Origin: Vicugna pacos
Taxonomy: Eukaryota; Chordata; Mammalia; Artiodactyla; Camelidae
Assembly: GCF_048564905.1 (NCBI RefSeq)
Contig: NC_132995.1
Span: 6,770,501 to 6,834,500 of the forward strand
Direction: 5' to 3'
DNA: 64,000 nucleotides
A program made the translations under genes and the position numbers. The notes beneath the pieces are model-generated. The model was not told the DNA's origin and made no database searches. It saw only the letters and a list, made by a program, of their open reading frames with translations. Positions 45,392-57,253 of this stretch are shown here, piece after piece. Every line of letters begins with the position of its first letter. The first letter of the stretch is position 1.

Positions 45392-48300
45392 ATGTTATCT
45401 GGTGAGCGAAAGGAGGGTGGAAGTCCCCGCTTCGGGAAGCTCCATCTCCCCGTGGGCCTGTGGATCAATTCTCCCAGGAAGCAGCTGGCCAAGCTGGGGC
45501 GGCGCTGGCCCAGCGCTGCCTCTGTCAAGTGAGTGCCCACCTCCTCACGACTCTGGCCCCAGCCCCACCTGCCTCCCAATCTTCCCCGTTTATGACCCAG
45601 TTCCTGCGCAGGGTAGTGTCAGGGATCCTCGAAGGGCTGGTCCCAGTTCCTCTCCTGAATGGACAAGTGGGCTGGCAGGCCGTAGGGGAGGGTGGGATCC
45701 AGTGACATAGGGCCTGGTGAGATGGGCTTAGGCTGGATGGACATGGAGACGGACACAGAAGGAGCAGTGGTTTGATTCACCTCCTTCCTTCCTCCCCTCC
45801 CTGATCACCTCTTGGGATTTCCTTCTGTGGGACTCCCCTTTATTTATTTATTTTCTTTTTCTCTCTTTGCCTCTGGCTTCTGCCCACCCCCATCTCCGTA
45901 CACCCCCATCTCTCAACTTTCTGTGGGTGTCTGTCCCCCACTATCTCTGGGTCTCTGTCCCCCCTCTCCCCGCAACCTGGGTCTTTGTCCATCTCCCTCC
46001 TTCTCTAACCCCTGACCCTCGACTCTGCGTGTCTTTCTGGATCTCTCTCCTGTGTCTGCACTCCCTGGTGGGCTCCCAGGTCTTCGTCTTCCGACACGGG
46101 GAGCCGCAGCAGCGAGCCGTTACCCCCGCCGCCGCCGCACGTGGAACTGCGGCGAGTGGGCGCGGTCAAGGCGGCCGGGGGAGCCTCGGGGAGCCGCGCC
46201 AAGCGCATCTCTCAGCTCTTCCGGGGCTCGGGGACCGGGACCACGGGGTCTGGTGGCGCGGGAGGCCCCGGGACCCCGGGGTCCGCGCAGCGCTGGGCCA
46301 GCGAGAAGAAGCTGCCGGAGCTGGCGGCAGGCGTGGCCCCCGAGCCTCCACTGGCCGCCCGCGCCACGGCGCCCCCGGGGGTCCTCAAGATCTTCGGCGC
46401 GGGGCTGGCTTCGGGCGCCAACTACAAGAGCGTGCTGGCCACGGCGCGCTCCACGGCGCGCGAGCTGGTGGCCGAGGCGCTGGAGCGCTACGGGCTGGCC
46501 GGCAGCCCCGGCGGCGGCCCCGGCGAAAGCAGCTGTGTGGACGCCTTCGCGCTCTGCGACGCGCTGGGCCGGCCCGCTGCGGGCGCCGTGGGCAACGGCG
46601 AGTGGCGGGCGGAGCACCTGCGCGTGCTGGGCGACTCCGAGCGCCCGCTGCTGGTGCAGGAGCTGTGGCGGGCACGGCCCGGCTGGGCGCGGCGTTTCGA
46701 GCTGCGCGGCCGCGAGGAGGCGCGCCGTCTGGAGCAGGAGGCCTTCGGGGCGGCGGACAGCGATGGTGAGCCCGTTGGCTGGACTCTGGGGGCGGAGCTA
46801 GTGGAGGGATCGGCTGGGAGTAGTGGGCGGAGCTACAGTGGGCGGGGCCCGAGGGGGCCGGGGGAACCGGATGGCCGACTAGGGGCGGGGCCCATTGGGA
46901 TGGGCGGGGCTTATAGCACTGGATCAAGTGGAAGGTGGAACTGGGACAGGACCTAGGTCGGCCAGATGGGCTAGGCCAGAGGATGATAACCTGGGAATTA
47001 ATGCAGAGCCTATGGGCGGGGCCTGCGATGCAGGGGCGGGGCCCGAGAAATGGAATAACAAGGAGCCAGAGGTATTGGGCGGGACAGATGCTGGTGGCGC
47101 GGGTCCTGGTGGCAAGAGGCCTCTCAGCAGTAGGTTGAAGTGGTTCGTGAGGATCAGGGCCTTTGTGGATGAAGCCTACAAGGGTAAATAGCCTGGAGAA
47201 TGAGGAAATGGGCCGTTAGAGCAGGGCCCAAGAATGCGCGGAGCCTCAGGGGTGGGCCTTGGAGCAGGCGACCTTAGGCTGGGTTGGCTGCAAAGTGAGT
47301 AGGGGCTTGAGGGTAGTGCACAGGAAATAAAGAGGTATTTGTAAAGGCCAAGGACCAGGCACTTGGAGGCTTGGTCTTTGAGAAGGCCGGGCCTGGAACA
47401 GGAAGTGTGTCTGTATGTGAAATAGCAAATATACGGCAGAGCCTGGCAGGGGTGGGGTCTGGCTCATAGGGATAGAGTTTGCTCAGGTAGCCTTCTTACA
47501 GCTTTTCTGTTCCTGAGTCTCCCCTTGGGAGATGCGCTGGTGTATCAGTTACATTCATGGGCTTTGAACTCAGGCTTGGACTCCAACCTATTCTTTGCCA
47601 GTTAAACACAGCAGAATCCTAGGCAAAGATTCAATGGAATCATGTATAGGGTTTTAGCACAGGGCTTGGCACATAGTAGGCGCTCGATAAAGAACGGCAT
47701 CATTGTCTTTTTTTCCCCCCCAAAGCACTAATTGAACACTTACTGTGGGCCACACATTATTTAGGGCCCTGGAGGAATTCAATGCTCCAACTTGGAATGT
47801 TAGGGGTGTTCAAGAGGAGGTGATTTGTTTCCCTGGGGGCAGGATCTTCTCGGTTCATTGAGAAGTCCCTAGTGCCTAGAACAGTGCCCGGTACATAGTA
47901 GGTGCTCAGAAAATACTAACAGAAAGAATGAATGAACTAAGGAGCTGAAACTGCATGATGGAATCAGGTGGGCAGGAATCCGGAAGTGTTCCAGGCACAG
48001 GGAACAGCATGTGCAAAAACCTAAGGAGATGGGTAGGAATCAGGTAGGAAGTGTGTTCCAAGCACAGGGAACAGCATGTGCAAAAACCTAGGTGTGGTAA
48101 GCAGCCTCACCTCTTTGCAGCCAATTCTCTATAATCTCTCCCTATCTCTTTCCAGTCTGTCTCATCATGTTCCATCTCTCATCGCAGGCACGGGCGCCCC
48201 CTCGTGGCGGCCGCAGAAGAACCGCTCCCGGGCGGCGTCGGGTGGGGCGGCGCTGGCCAGTCCTGGCCCAGGGTCGGGGTCCGGACCCCCGGCTGGGTCC

Positions 48301-51300
48301 GGGGGCAAGGAACGCTCCGAAAACCTATCCCTGCGGCGCAGCGTATCGGAGCTCAGTCTGCAGGGGCGGCGGAGGAGGCAGCAGGAGCGTAGGCAGCAGG
48401 CACTTAGCATGGCCCCAGGGGCAGCTGACGCCCAAATCGGACCTGCAGACCCCGGAGACTTTGATCAGTTGACCCAGTGCCTCATCCAGGCCCCCAGCAA
48501 TCGCCCCTACTTCCTGCTGCTGCAGGGCTACCAGGACGCTCAGGTAAGCGAAGCCTCTCCTACGGGGAGTTTTATGCCCCACCCTTCGGTTGAAGGGAGA
48601 CAAAACTACAACTCCCAGAATTCCTTGGGCCGCAGTAGTCTCGGGTATGCTGGAAGGTGTGGTCCCCGGGAGGTTCCAGAGCAGGGAATATTGTCAGAGA
48701 GTGGAAGTGTTGGAGAATAGATGGCAGATAAGGATTTCACTGGAGGAACAGGTAAGGAATGATTTATTTCGTTCAAAGTTGATGGAAAGCACTGTCTACC
48801 TTCAGGGAGAATGAAAGAGCCAATATTTTAAAACGATCTTCTTGGAAGCCTCTATTTCCTGAGGGAGAGTAAGAGAAAAGTATATTCTGGAGGGAGGGAG
48901 ATAATCTGATTGATGTCTGGGATCTTGTTCTGGTTAAGTCTATATTTTCTTGCGAAGAGTGGGGTAAATCATTTTTTAAGCTAATAGTTTACTCTGGAAC
49001 GATTTGACCATTGCTGATGGGGGCAGGTGGTGCTGATACTTCTATTTTACATATTTGGGTGGCAGTAGGAGAATTGTTTAAGTGTTGGGGAGCAGAGAGG
49101 GAGAAAGGATTAGTGGTTGGGGGTCAGTGGGATATTATTTCATTAATAGAAATGTAATGTATTATTGGAAATGTTCGTGTGTGTGTGTGGTGATTAGGAG
49201 AATCATTCTTATGGTGTTGTCCACCTTTGGGTAACAGTGGTACAGCCACACTCAACAGGTACCACTGGAATCATTGGAAACAGCCCACTCTGGAAAGTGA
49301 TAGAGTTTATTTAACAGTTCCATTTTCACTGTCAGAGAGGGAGCAAATTGGGTTAGGTGGCTTGGCTGTGCATATGGGTGAGGGGTTAAAACTATTCAGA
49401 GAAGAGCTTGCCTTGGAATTCATTCCTCCTTGTTGGGGCAAGGGGACAGGGCAAGTTCACTGTAGGAAGGGTTTTGTATATCTTCTAACAGTCCATCCCT
49501 CCAGACAAGGTTGAGGATGGGAGGCTCTATTTTGGAAAGGTGGTCAAATTGCAAGAATCTATCCTAAGTCTATTTCTTTCTTCTTTCTTTTTTTTAAACT
49601 GAAGTACAGTCAATTACAATGTGTCAATTTCTGGTGTACAGCACAATCTCCCAGTCATTCATATACATACATATATTCATTTTTGTATTTTTTCATTAAA
49701 GGTTATTAGATATTGATATTGAACATAGTCCTCTGTGCTATACAGAAGAAACTTTTTTTAAAATCTATTTTTATATATAGTGGCTAACATTTGTAAATCT
49801 CAAACTCCCAAATTTATCCCTTCCTACCCCCTTTCCCTAGTAACTATAAGATTGTTTACTATGTCTGTGAGTCTGTTGGAAGGATCTATCCTGAGAATAT
49901 AAGAGAGTATGTTATGGGAAGAGAGGGACACATTGGAAACATCTATTCTTTTGGGCAGGGTTCATGAGAAATTTCTTGATAAGAAAGAGGCTTTCTTGAA
50001 AATGTTCATTCCTTGGGAACAGGAAAAAGTTTCATCTCTTGTAGAAAGGAATTTGTTTGCATTCGTCTATTCATGGGTGTCTGTAATCTGAGTTCACTGT
50101 AGGTGAGGTGGAAGAACCTTCTTGTGCTAAGGAACAGGAGAGCCACTGTAAAAAGGGGTTCATATATTTTGGATCATTCCATTTCTCCAGACAGGGATGG
50201 AAAATAGGAGATTCTGTCTTTAGAAGGTGGTCAGACTAGAAGGGTCCATTTTTCTTGAAAGGCAGATGAGCAAATCCATTGTAGGAAGGGGATTTAGAAA
50301 TGTCCATCCATGGGGTAGAGGTGATGGGAGAGTTCAGTGTAGGAAGGAGATTTATGATTTATGAATATCTGGATGACTGTTCTCTCAGACATGAAAAGGG
50401 AACAAAAGGGTTTTAGGAGAGGGTCAGACTGAGTGATTCCATTTTTACAGGATGCAGAGAAGAGAGTCATTTTTAGGAAGGGGGTCTTCTAGAATATATC
50501 TTTGGTAGTTGAAATGGGACACTTCAGTTTAAGAAGGTCTCCTTGAAAACATCAGTTTATAAGATGCGATTACTAGACGTGCCACTCTATGTAGATCTCC
50601 TTGGAGATGTCTTTTTTGGGGGATGAGAATGTTGAGGGCATCCATTGATGGAAGGGAGAGTATCTTTGGAATTCTCCATCATGGGAGTGAGGGGAGTAGG
50701 TGAGTCTATTGCAGGAGGACACCTTGGGAGTGAATTCATCATGAAGGGAAAAATGAGAGTTCGTTGTAGAAAGTGGGTCTCCTTGGAAGCGTGCATTCAT
50801 GGGGTGGAGATAATGGAAGAAAACTGTTCAAAGGCAAAGTCTCTTAAAAGATATCTACTCCTTGCTTTGGGAATATTGAGAGAAACTATTGTTGGGAGGG
50901 GAAATGTCTTGAAAAGCCTCCATCACAGGGGTGGAATGGTGGGCAAACAGGGCCACCGTCAGGGAAATGGGAGAGTTCATAGAAGGTTTCCTTGGGAAGG
51001 TCCATTCTTTGAGAATGAGGGTAGTGGGACAGTGCATTTTAGTAACGGGGATGTGGTGTTCTTGGAAGCACACGTTCTTTGGGCTGGATGTTATTGGAGG
51101 GTCCACTGTAGGAAGGGATTGCCTTGAAGGAGTCCATTCGGGAGGTGAGAAGATGGGAGAGTCCACCGGTGAAAGATCTCCTGAGAAGCATCCATTCTTT
51201 GAGAGAGAGAAATAGTAGAGCTTGTATCAAGAAAGGGGTTTCCTCTTATCCAGTCTGCAGGCTGTATGTTATAGGGCAGTCCACCATATGAACTGCCCTT

Positions 51301-54300
51301 GAAGAGCCTACTCGTGCATGGGAGGTGGGGGTAAATGGTGAGTCCTTTGGGATCCCAGGAGATCTCCTTGGAAGTGCTCATTCAGGAGATGTGGTTGATG
51401 GAAGAGTTGACCGAGGGAAAGGGATCTCTTTGGAAGCATCCATTCCTAGTGGAGTGGTGTCCTTTAGTGCATCTTCGCTTTTCCCTCTAGGACTTCGTGG
51501 TGTATGTGATGATGCGGGAGCAGCACGTGTTTGGCCGGGGTGGGAACTCCTCGGCTCGAGGTGGGTCCCCTGCCCCATATGTGGACACCTTTCTCAACGC
51601 CCCAGACATCCTGCCACGTCACTGCACAGTACGCGCGGGCCCTGAGCCCCCGGCAATGGTGCGCCCATCCCGGGGAGCCCCGGTCACGCACAACGGGTGC
51701 CTCCTGCTGCGGGAGGCCGAGCTGCATCCGGGCGATCTGCTGGGGCTGGGCGAGCACTTCTTGTTCATGTACAAGGACCCCCGCAATGGGGGCTCGGGGC
51801 CGGCGCGGCTGCCGTGGCTGCCCGCGCGCCCCGGGGCCACGCCGCCGGGCCCCGGCTGGGCCTTCTCTTGCCGCCTGTGCGGCCGTGGCCTGCAGGAGCG
51901 CGGCGAAGCGCTGGCCGCCTACCTGGACGGCCACGAGCCGGTGCTGCGCTTCCGCCCGCGCGAGGAAGAGGCGCTGCTGGGCGAGATCGTGCGCGCCGCG
52001 GCCGCGGGCGCCGGAGACCTTCCACCCCTGGGGCCCGCCACGCTGCTGGCGCTGTGTGTGCAGCATTCAGCCCGGGAGCTGGAGCTGGGTCACCTGCCGC
52101 GCCTGCTGGGCCGCCTGGCCCGTCTCATCAAGGAGGCTGTCTGGGTGAGTGCCCCCAACCGCCGTTCAGCCCCATCTGCGCCCCAAGTCCTTTCCCCAGT
52201 GTCCCCTCGCCACCTCGAACCTTAGTTTCGTAGTTGGGCAGGACGAAACTACATCTCCCATGATACCCCAGGAGGGGGCTTGGGCTAGGGCCCCCATGGA
52301 TGCTGGGAGTTGTGGATCCATCCACAGGCTGTACAGTAGTACCTAAATTTGCAGCTGTGGGATTATGGAGGAAACCATTCTGGGAGACGGGTAGAGGGGA
52401 AGAGTTCCCATTGGATGAAAAGTTGAAAGAGACCATTGTGAGAAGTAAGGTGGGCCCTGACCATAGTGGGCGAGACCATTCTTGCAAGCGAGGAAGAACA
52501 AACCTATGGACCAACAGATGAAAGTGCCAGGGAGAAGCCATTCATGGGGGTGGCAGAGGTGGTGGGGGAGGTTCCATCCTACTGAGCTAGAGCCTAGTTA
52601 GAGAAAAGGTTTAAGAAGTTTTGGGGTGGGGAAAAAGAAACTCCATTTGACTAGAAGCGGACCTAAAGGGAGGTAGACCACTCATAATCATAGGGGTGCG
52701 TGTTTTAAAAGGTGAGAGGAGGATTGACTGTTCTGAAGCTTGGGGATTAGAGTCCATTTGAAAAGTGGGGACAGTCTTTGTCAAAAAGGAAAACCCAGGG
52801 CATTAACCCATAGGCCTCGTTTCCTCAACCCCCTCACCTTAATTCTGATCTTACTGTTCCACAGGAAAAGATTAAGGAAATTGGAGACCGCCAGCCAGAG
52901 AAGTAAGAGAAACTCTGGGGAGAAGGGTCTGGAGGGATGTACGGGTCAGGCTTTGCATCCAGTTCTCTGTTCACATTTCCATGCATGTCTTAGTGCAAGC
53001 TTCTTGAGTCCTTGGGACTCAACTTTTCTAGTTGTGAAATGAGAGTTGGACTCTGTCCCCAGTTAGACCCAGATCTCGGGGTTTGGACATTATGGTGGAG
53101 GTTGGGCAAGATTTACAGGTCCCTTCCTCCTTTCCTAGCCACCCTGAGGGGGTTCCTGAGGTGCCCTTGACCCCTGAGGCCGTGTCTGTGGAGCTGCGGC
53201 CACTCATGCTGTGGATGGCAAACACCACGGAGCTGCTGAGCTTTGTGCAGGAGAAGGTGCTAGAGATGGAGAAGGAGGCCGACCAGGAGGGTGAGATCTG
53301 ACCCAGGCCCATGCTCAACCAAGCCTCCTGCCATTCCCTGCACCTGGGGACCTGGGCTTCTGCCTGCCAGCCTCTGGTTCTCCCTCTCACTCCTAGGTCT
53401 GTCCTCAGACCCACAGCTCTGCAATGACTTGGAATTATGCGACGAAGCCATGGCCCTCCTGGATGAGGTCATCATGTGTACCTTCCAGCAGTCTGTCTAC
53501 TACCTCACCAAGGTTGGCCTTGACACCTGCTTCCTGTTTAGCATAACATAACTTCCTGTTTGAACTATATCACATTGCTCTGATGTCACTTCCCATGTGA
53601 CCTCGTAAGATTTCCTGCTTCTCTGACATCACCTCCCATTTCACTCCAGCACCTTGCTGTTCTGATACCACTTCCTGTTTGAGTTTACATCACTTCCTGC
53701 CTTTCTGACTTCTCTTTCTGTCTTTGTAACCATACCATCTTGGCTGACTTCACTGTCTGGTTATATCACAATTACCACTTTCTCAAGTTGCTGTTTTCTA
53801 AGTCCACTCTTGAGTCACTGATAAGTTTGATAGATAGGTAGACAGATAGATTTTGATGGATCAAATAGTACTAGGTACCGTCATTTAAACAAAGTCTCTT
53901 TAATCAGGCTACACTTCTTGTGTTTGTTGACCTCACTTCCTATAGCTCTGAGTTCATTCCCTTTTCTGAGCCACAGACCTTTTCTCCCTGGAATGCGCAT
54001 CCTGCAGGACTTGCTTTCTGCCCCAGTCCCCCACCACTTCCCTTGAGCTTAATATTGCTTCTTGGAACTCTCAGGGTTTCTGGTTTCTGGTTTCTGGTGG
54101 GCCTGATTCCCTATCTGTAAAATAAAAAGGAATCTTTGGGGACAGATAGTCTCTATGTTCCTTGATCAGCCTTGATTTGTGAAGCCCTCTCCTCCAAGGC
54201 TTCACTTCCTGTACATCCCTGCCAAGGGTAGCTTTATTTCTTCTTTGGCTCTGACCTCATTTCCTGTCCTTGGCCTGATCTCACTTTCCACTGGCTAACT

Positions 54301-57069
54301 GCCACCCCACTCCCACTTCCTGACTCTCCATTCTTTTCCTTTCCTTTGGGAATTCTGGATGAATAATTATTTGATTGAAGGGAGCCTCTTTGTTCAAGGT
54401 CCTTTGTCCTACTTGAGCTTTCCCTGTTGAGAACTACAAGTCCTGTAAGGCATCAGAGATGGTCTTAAGATACCCAAGAGACTTCTGGAAAGCCCTTAAG
54501 ATTTGAGGTGTCCCTGGCCTGATGAATGCTAAAACCTATCTGGAAAGTAGGGATTTGCTCATGGAGACCTTTAGGGTGTTGAAAGTAGATGGACTACAAT
54601 TCCCAGAAGCCTTTTGTGGAGCTCCCCAGTATCTTCATACTCTACTACCCTGAAGCTTCCAGGGAGTTGTAGTCTGATCACTTGTTTGCATCTCTGTATC
54701 TCCTCAGACTCTATATTCAACGCTGCCTGCTCTCCTGGATAGCAATCCTTTCACAGCTGGGGCAGAGCTGCCGGGGCCTGGCGCAGAGCTGGGGGCCATG
54801 CCTCCGGGGTTGAGACCTACCCTGGGCGTGTTCCAGGCAGCCCTGGAACTGACTAGCCAGTGCGAGCTGCACCCGGACCTTGTGTCTCAGACTTTCGGCT
54901 ACTTGTTCTTCTTCTCCAATGCGTCCCTTCTCAACTCGCTGATGGAACGAGGTGAGGGTCAGACTGGAAAAGGACTGGAAGCAGAGATGGGAGCCACTGA
55001 GATCTATTCAATTCAGACACACCACAGGCTCAGGGTACATATTTAGGGACTCTGGAGAGCAAGCTCTAGATCCCAAGCTGAAGGATAGGAAAGGTCTGGG
55101 TGGCAGGAGAGCAAGATCCCCTATACACCTGTTGCTTCTCATTCCCTTCCCCTACAGGTCAAGGCCGACCTTTCTATCAGTGGTCTCGAGCTGTCCAAAT
55201 CCGAACCAACCTGGATCTTGTCTTGGACTGGCTGCAGGGGGCTGGGCTGGGCGACATCGCCACCGAATTCTTCCGGAAACTCTCCATGGCTGTGAACCTG
55301 CTCTGTGTGCCCCGCACCTCCCTGCTCAAGGTGACTCCTGAACCCTGACCTCTGACTCCCCAACCCCACTCAGCCATCCTCTGTACATTCAGCTCACCCT
55401 TGGATTGCTCCTTGGACTCCATGTTCTCCACAGTCCCAGCTCAGACACCATAGGTGATGCATTAGCAGCTGGAAGGAAGCCAGGGACATCAATGTCCAAA
55501 CTTGGCTGCATCTAAATCCCAGTGGGACTTATAAATAATAATAGCTCCCTCCCTCAGACCTGCTGATTCAGGAAGTCTGGTATGGGACCAAGGAATGTGA
55601 CAGCTAAAACATTCATTGTATATAAACTATATGCCAGACACTGTGTGGGTTTTTTTTTTTTTAAGTGTAATTAAAAATTTTTTATAATTAAAAATTTTTT
55701 TTACTTTTTTTAAAAAATGGAAGTACTGGGTATTGAACCCTGGACCTCATGCACGCTAAGCAGGCACTCTACCACTGAGCTATAACCTCCCCACTAGGCA
55801 TTGTGTTTAGCCCTTCTCATTGAGCGCTGACTAAGCCCCGTGAAGTAGGTTATTATAATAACGAATACCTATGTACACAATAATATAAACTAATAGTCAG
55901 TTTGCTTCTTCCTCACCTTTGCCTTCTCCTGCCTCCTTATGCATTCTAAAGCAAAGCACATTTTTCTTTTTTAAAACTGAGAGTGTACCCTTTCCCACCA
56001 TCACTTTGGTGACAACTAGGCCTCACAGTGCCTGAAAGACATCACACAGACACCACTGCTACCTACTACATCTACACTCTCTGTGGAGGGCCTTCCACTT
56101 CGGATTTCTCAGCTGCCCCATAATGATCATAGATTTCTCACCTCATCTTTCCACCAGGCTTCATGGAGCAGCCTACGAACTGACCACCCGACACTGACCC
56201 CTGCTCAGCTCCACCATCTGCTCAGCCACTACCAGCTGGGTCCTGGCCGCGGTCCTCCACCTGCTTGGGATCCTCCCCCTGCAGAGAGAGATGCTGTGGA
56301 CACAGGTGAAGAGAAATGGGGACAGAGGCATCAGGGCTGTCAGCTTTCTTCTGTCCTTGGGACCTAGGAATCCATAGCCCCAGCTCCTTCTTTCTGATCC
56401 AGGATTCTGGACCCCTAGCCCTCTCCTCCCCCAGGTGCTAAGTGCTGGATCCCAGGATATAGGATTCTCCCCCAAGATACAGGAGTTTAAGTTCCCAGCT
56501 CCTTTTTCTGAGGGGTTCAGGCCCCCAGCCTCCCCCACAAACTACGCCCCTCACCTAAGTCCGGGTTCCAGGCCCCTTCACTCTAAGGAATCCGTAAAAC
56601 GAACTTCCCAGCCCTTCTTCCTTCCTCTCGGACCCAAGAACCCAACTGCATCGCCCGTTTCCCAGGCAACGATGGCCTTTCATAGTCTGAACTACAACTC
56701 CCATGATGCTTGGGGACTCCAAGAGTAGCGTTTGAGGGGATCCTGCTCCGGAAGTTGCGAGAGGGTTACGTTTTTCCTACTTTCGGGAGTGGCGCAACCT
56801 AGGCTCTCCCCGACACTACTGCCTCCTGCCCGTTTGCAGAATTTAACTCTGTGTTCTTCGGTTTCATAGGAGACATCTTTGAAAGCTTCTCCTCCCATCC
56901 TCCCCTCATCCTGCCCTTGGGCAGCTCGCGCCTTTGCCTCACGGGCCCAGTGACGGACGACGCCCTCCACCGTGAACTGCGCAGGCTCCGCCGTCTCCTC
57001 TGGGATCTCGAGCAGCAGGAACTGCCGGCCAATCACCGCCATGGACCTCCTGTAGCCACGCCTCCTTGA
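45392..57069 (+). CDS. RASIP1: Ras-interacting protein 1 (RAIN)
   Basis: RASIP1 is an endothelial effector of Rap1/Ras needed for blood-vessel lumen formation; it limits RhoA through ARHGAP29. Coding exons are 45392-45528, 46080-46765, 48188-48543, 51491-52144, 52865-52902, 53139-53290, 53409-53512, 54708-54951, 55158-55330, 56158-56305 and 56870-57069. They sum to 2892 nt or 963 aa, exactly the human length, with continuous phase. A proline run (EPLPPPPPHVELRR) lies near residue 60. The Ras-association domain is about residues 140-260 (GVLKIFGAGLASGANYKSVL). A basic/serine linker with SENLSLRRSVSELSLQGRRR follows. The FHA-like domain is about 393-490 (HVFGRGG, LPRHCTVRAG, THNGCLLL). The dilute (DIL) domain is about 600-900 (ELLSFVQEKVLEMEKEA ... 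FYQWSRAVQIRTNLD). Exon 2 is very GC-rich. Confidence 0.98.
46780..47045 (+). repeat. GC-box cluster in RASIP1 intron 2
   Basis: At least seven GGGCGG boxes (near 46790, 46824, 46840, 46881, 46902, 47015, 47035) within 270 bp after exon 2. They are either an internal CpG promoter or a decayed GC-rich repeat. Confidence 0.6.
47530..47935 (+). mobile_element. MIR-type SINE fragments
   Basis: GCACAGGGCTTGGCACATAG with TAGGCGCTCGATAAA (47655-47692) and AGAACAGTGCCCGGTACATA (47879-47898) are MIR 3' halves. Confidence 0.75.
47961..48092. repeat. Two-copy tandem repeat, 67-bp unit
   Basis: GTGTTCCAGGCACAGGGAAC (47986) and GTGTTCCAAGCACAGGGAAC (48053) start two copies, each continuing AGCATGTGCAAAAACCTA. 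One mismatch over about 40 bp, so the duplication is recent. Confidence 0.85.
48605..48663. repeat. ACTACA inverted-end element, weak copy 5
   Basis: In RASIP1 intron 3 near its donor. The left end ACTACAACTCCCAGAATTCC is excellent. The right end ATGCTGGAAGGTGTGGT is a worn inverse. Only 59 bp. Confidence 0.45.
48770..51470. repeat. Degenerate ~60-bp tandem array filling RASIP1 intron 3
   Basis: A phrase like CCTTGGAAGCATCCATTC recurs about every 58-65 bp. Starts include 49933, 49995, 50542, 50600, 50664, 50723, 50783, 50843, 50908, 51061, 51123, 51181, 51298, 51367 and 51428. Between them runs a second phrase like GGGAGAGTTCACTGTAGGA. At least 20 units are visible from 49.9 to 51.45 kb, with weaker ones back to about 48.8 kb. 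An L1 fragment (49566-49883) splits the array. The unit length of about 60 (a multiple of 3) yields long fortuitous open frames on both strands. Confidence 0.8.
49566..49883 (-). mobile_element. L1 3' fragment inserted in the 60-bp array
   Basis: The reverse complement of an artiodactyl L1 3' end (AAACTGAAGTACAGTCAATT ... CTCTGTGCTATACAGAAGAA). Flanked by ATCTATCCT at 49557-49565 and 49884-49892, so the array existed before the L1 landed. Confidence 0.9.
52248..52316. repeat. ACTACA inverted-end element, weak copy 6
   Basis: RASIP1 intron 4, 100 bases after exon 4. Left end ACTACATCTCCCATGATACC, right end GATGCTGGGAGTTGTGGA, 69 bp. The rest of the intron (52330-52760) has words such as GAAACCATTCTGGGAGA and GAAGCCATTCATGGGGG, like the intron 3 array. 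Confidence 0.55.
53513..54330 (+). repeat. TTCCTG-rich degenerate repeat in RASIP1 intron 7
   Basis: TCACTTCCTGTTTGA-like phrases recur at about 53549, 53668, 53689, 53934, 54205 and 54315, often with TGATGTCAC or TGACATCAC beside them. Each ACTTCCTG is a canonical ETS site (CAGGAAGT on the other strand). A GATA-type tract (GATAGATAGGTAGACAGATAG) sits near 53829. Confidence 0.6.
54593..54673. repeat. ACTACA/TGTAGT inverted-end element, copy 7
   Basis: 81 bp ending 34 bases before RASIP1 exon 8. Left end ACTACAATTCCCAGAAGCC, right end GAAGCTTCCAGGGAGTTGTAGT. A single end motif (ACTACAAGTCCTGTAAGG) precedes it at 54433. Confidence 0.7.
55645..55795 (-). mobile_element. Vic-1-type SINE in RASIP1 intron 9
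   Basis: A T/A-rich tail, then GGGTATTGAACCCTGGACCT and CTCTACCACTGAGCTATAAC. The flanks look like a MIR remnant (CAGACACTGTG / AGGCATTGTGTTTAGCCC). Confidence 0.9.
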
Positions 57070-57247
57070 AAAACCAATAGCAAACGAGCGCGCGAACCTT
57101 GAAAATTCATCTACTAGAGCCCGCCCGAGCGCAGAGCTTTCTGGGAGTTGTAGGTTTTTCCCGGCATGGAATGCTGGGAGTTTGAGTTTTCGGGTAATAT
57201 AGGATGGGACCTTGGGAAGTTGGGTTTAGGACTTGAGTGCCAGAAGC

Positions 57248-57253
57248 AATAAA
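57248..57253 (+). promoter_or_regulatory. RASIP1: RASIP1 poly(A) signal
   Basis: AATAAA 178 bases past the RASIP1 stop. Reverse-form ACTACA motifs (CTGGGAGTTGTAG at 57141, GCTGGGAGTTTGAG at 57173) lie in this 3' UTR, and a forward one lies at 56691 in the last intron. Confidence 0.75.

Noticed and set aside
45867-46769. Long open frames of 249-300 codons around RASIP1 exon 2
   Set aside because: They are alternative-frame shadows of the GC-rich exon 2. The true frame joins exons 1 and 3 in phase and matches RASIP1.
50645-51127. A 160-codon open frame on the plus strand, and others antisense, in RASIP1 intron 3
   Set aside because: They fall inside the 60-bp tandem array, whose period is a multiple of three. 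They have no recognisable domain, and the array itself explains the open frames.
51464-52066. Antisense 200-codon frame over RASIP1 exon 4
   Set aside because: Mirror of a GC-rich coding exon, with no splice or promoter support.
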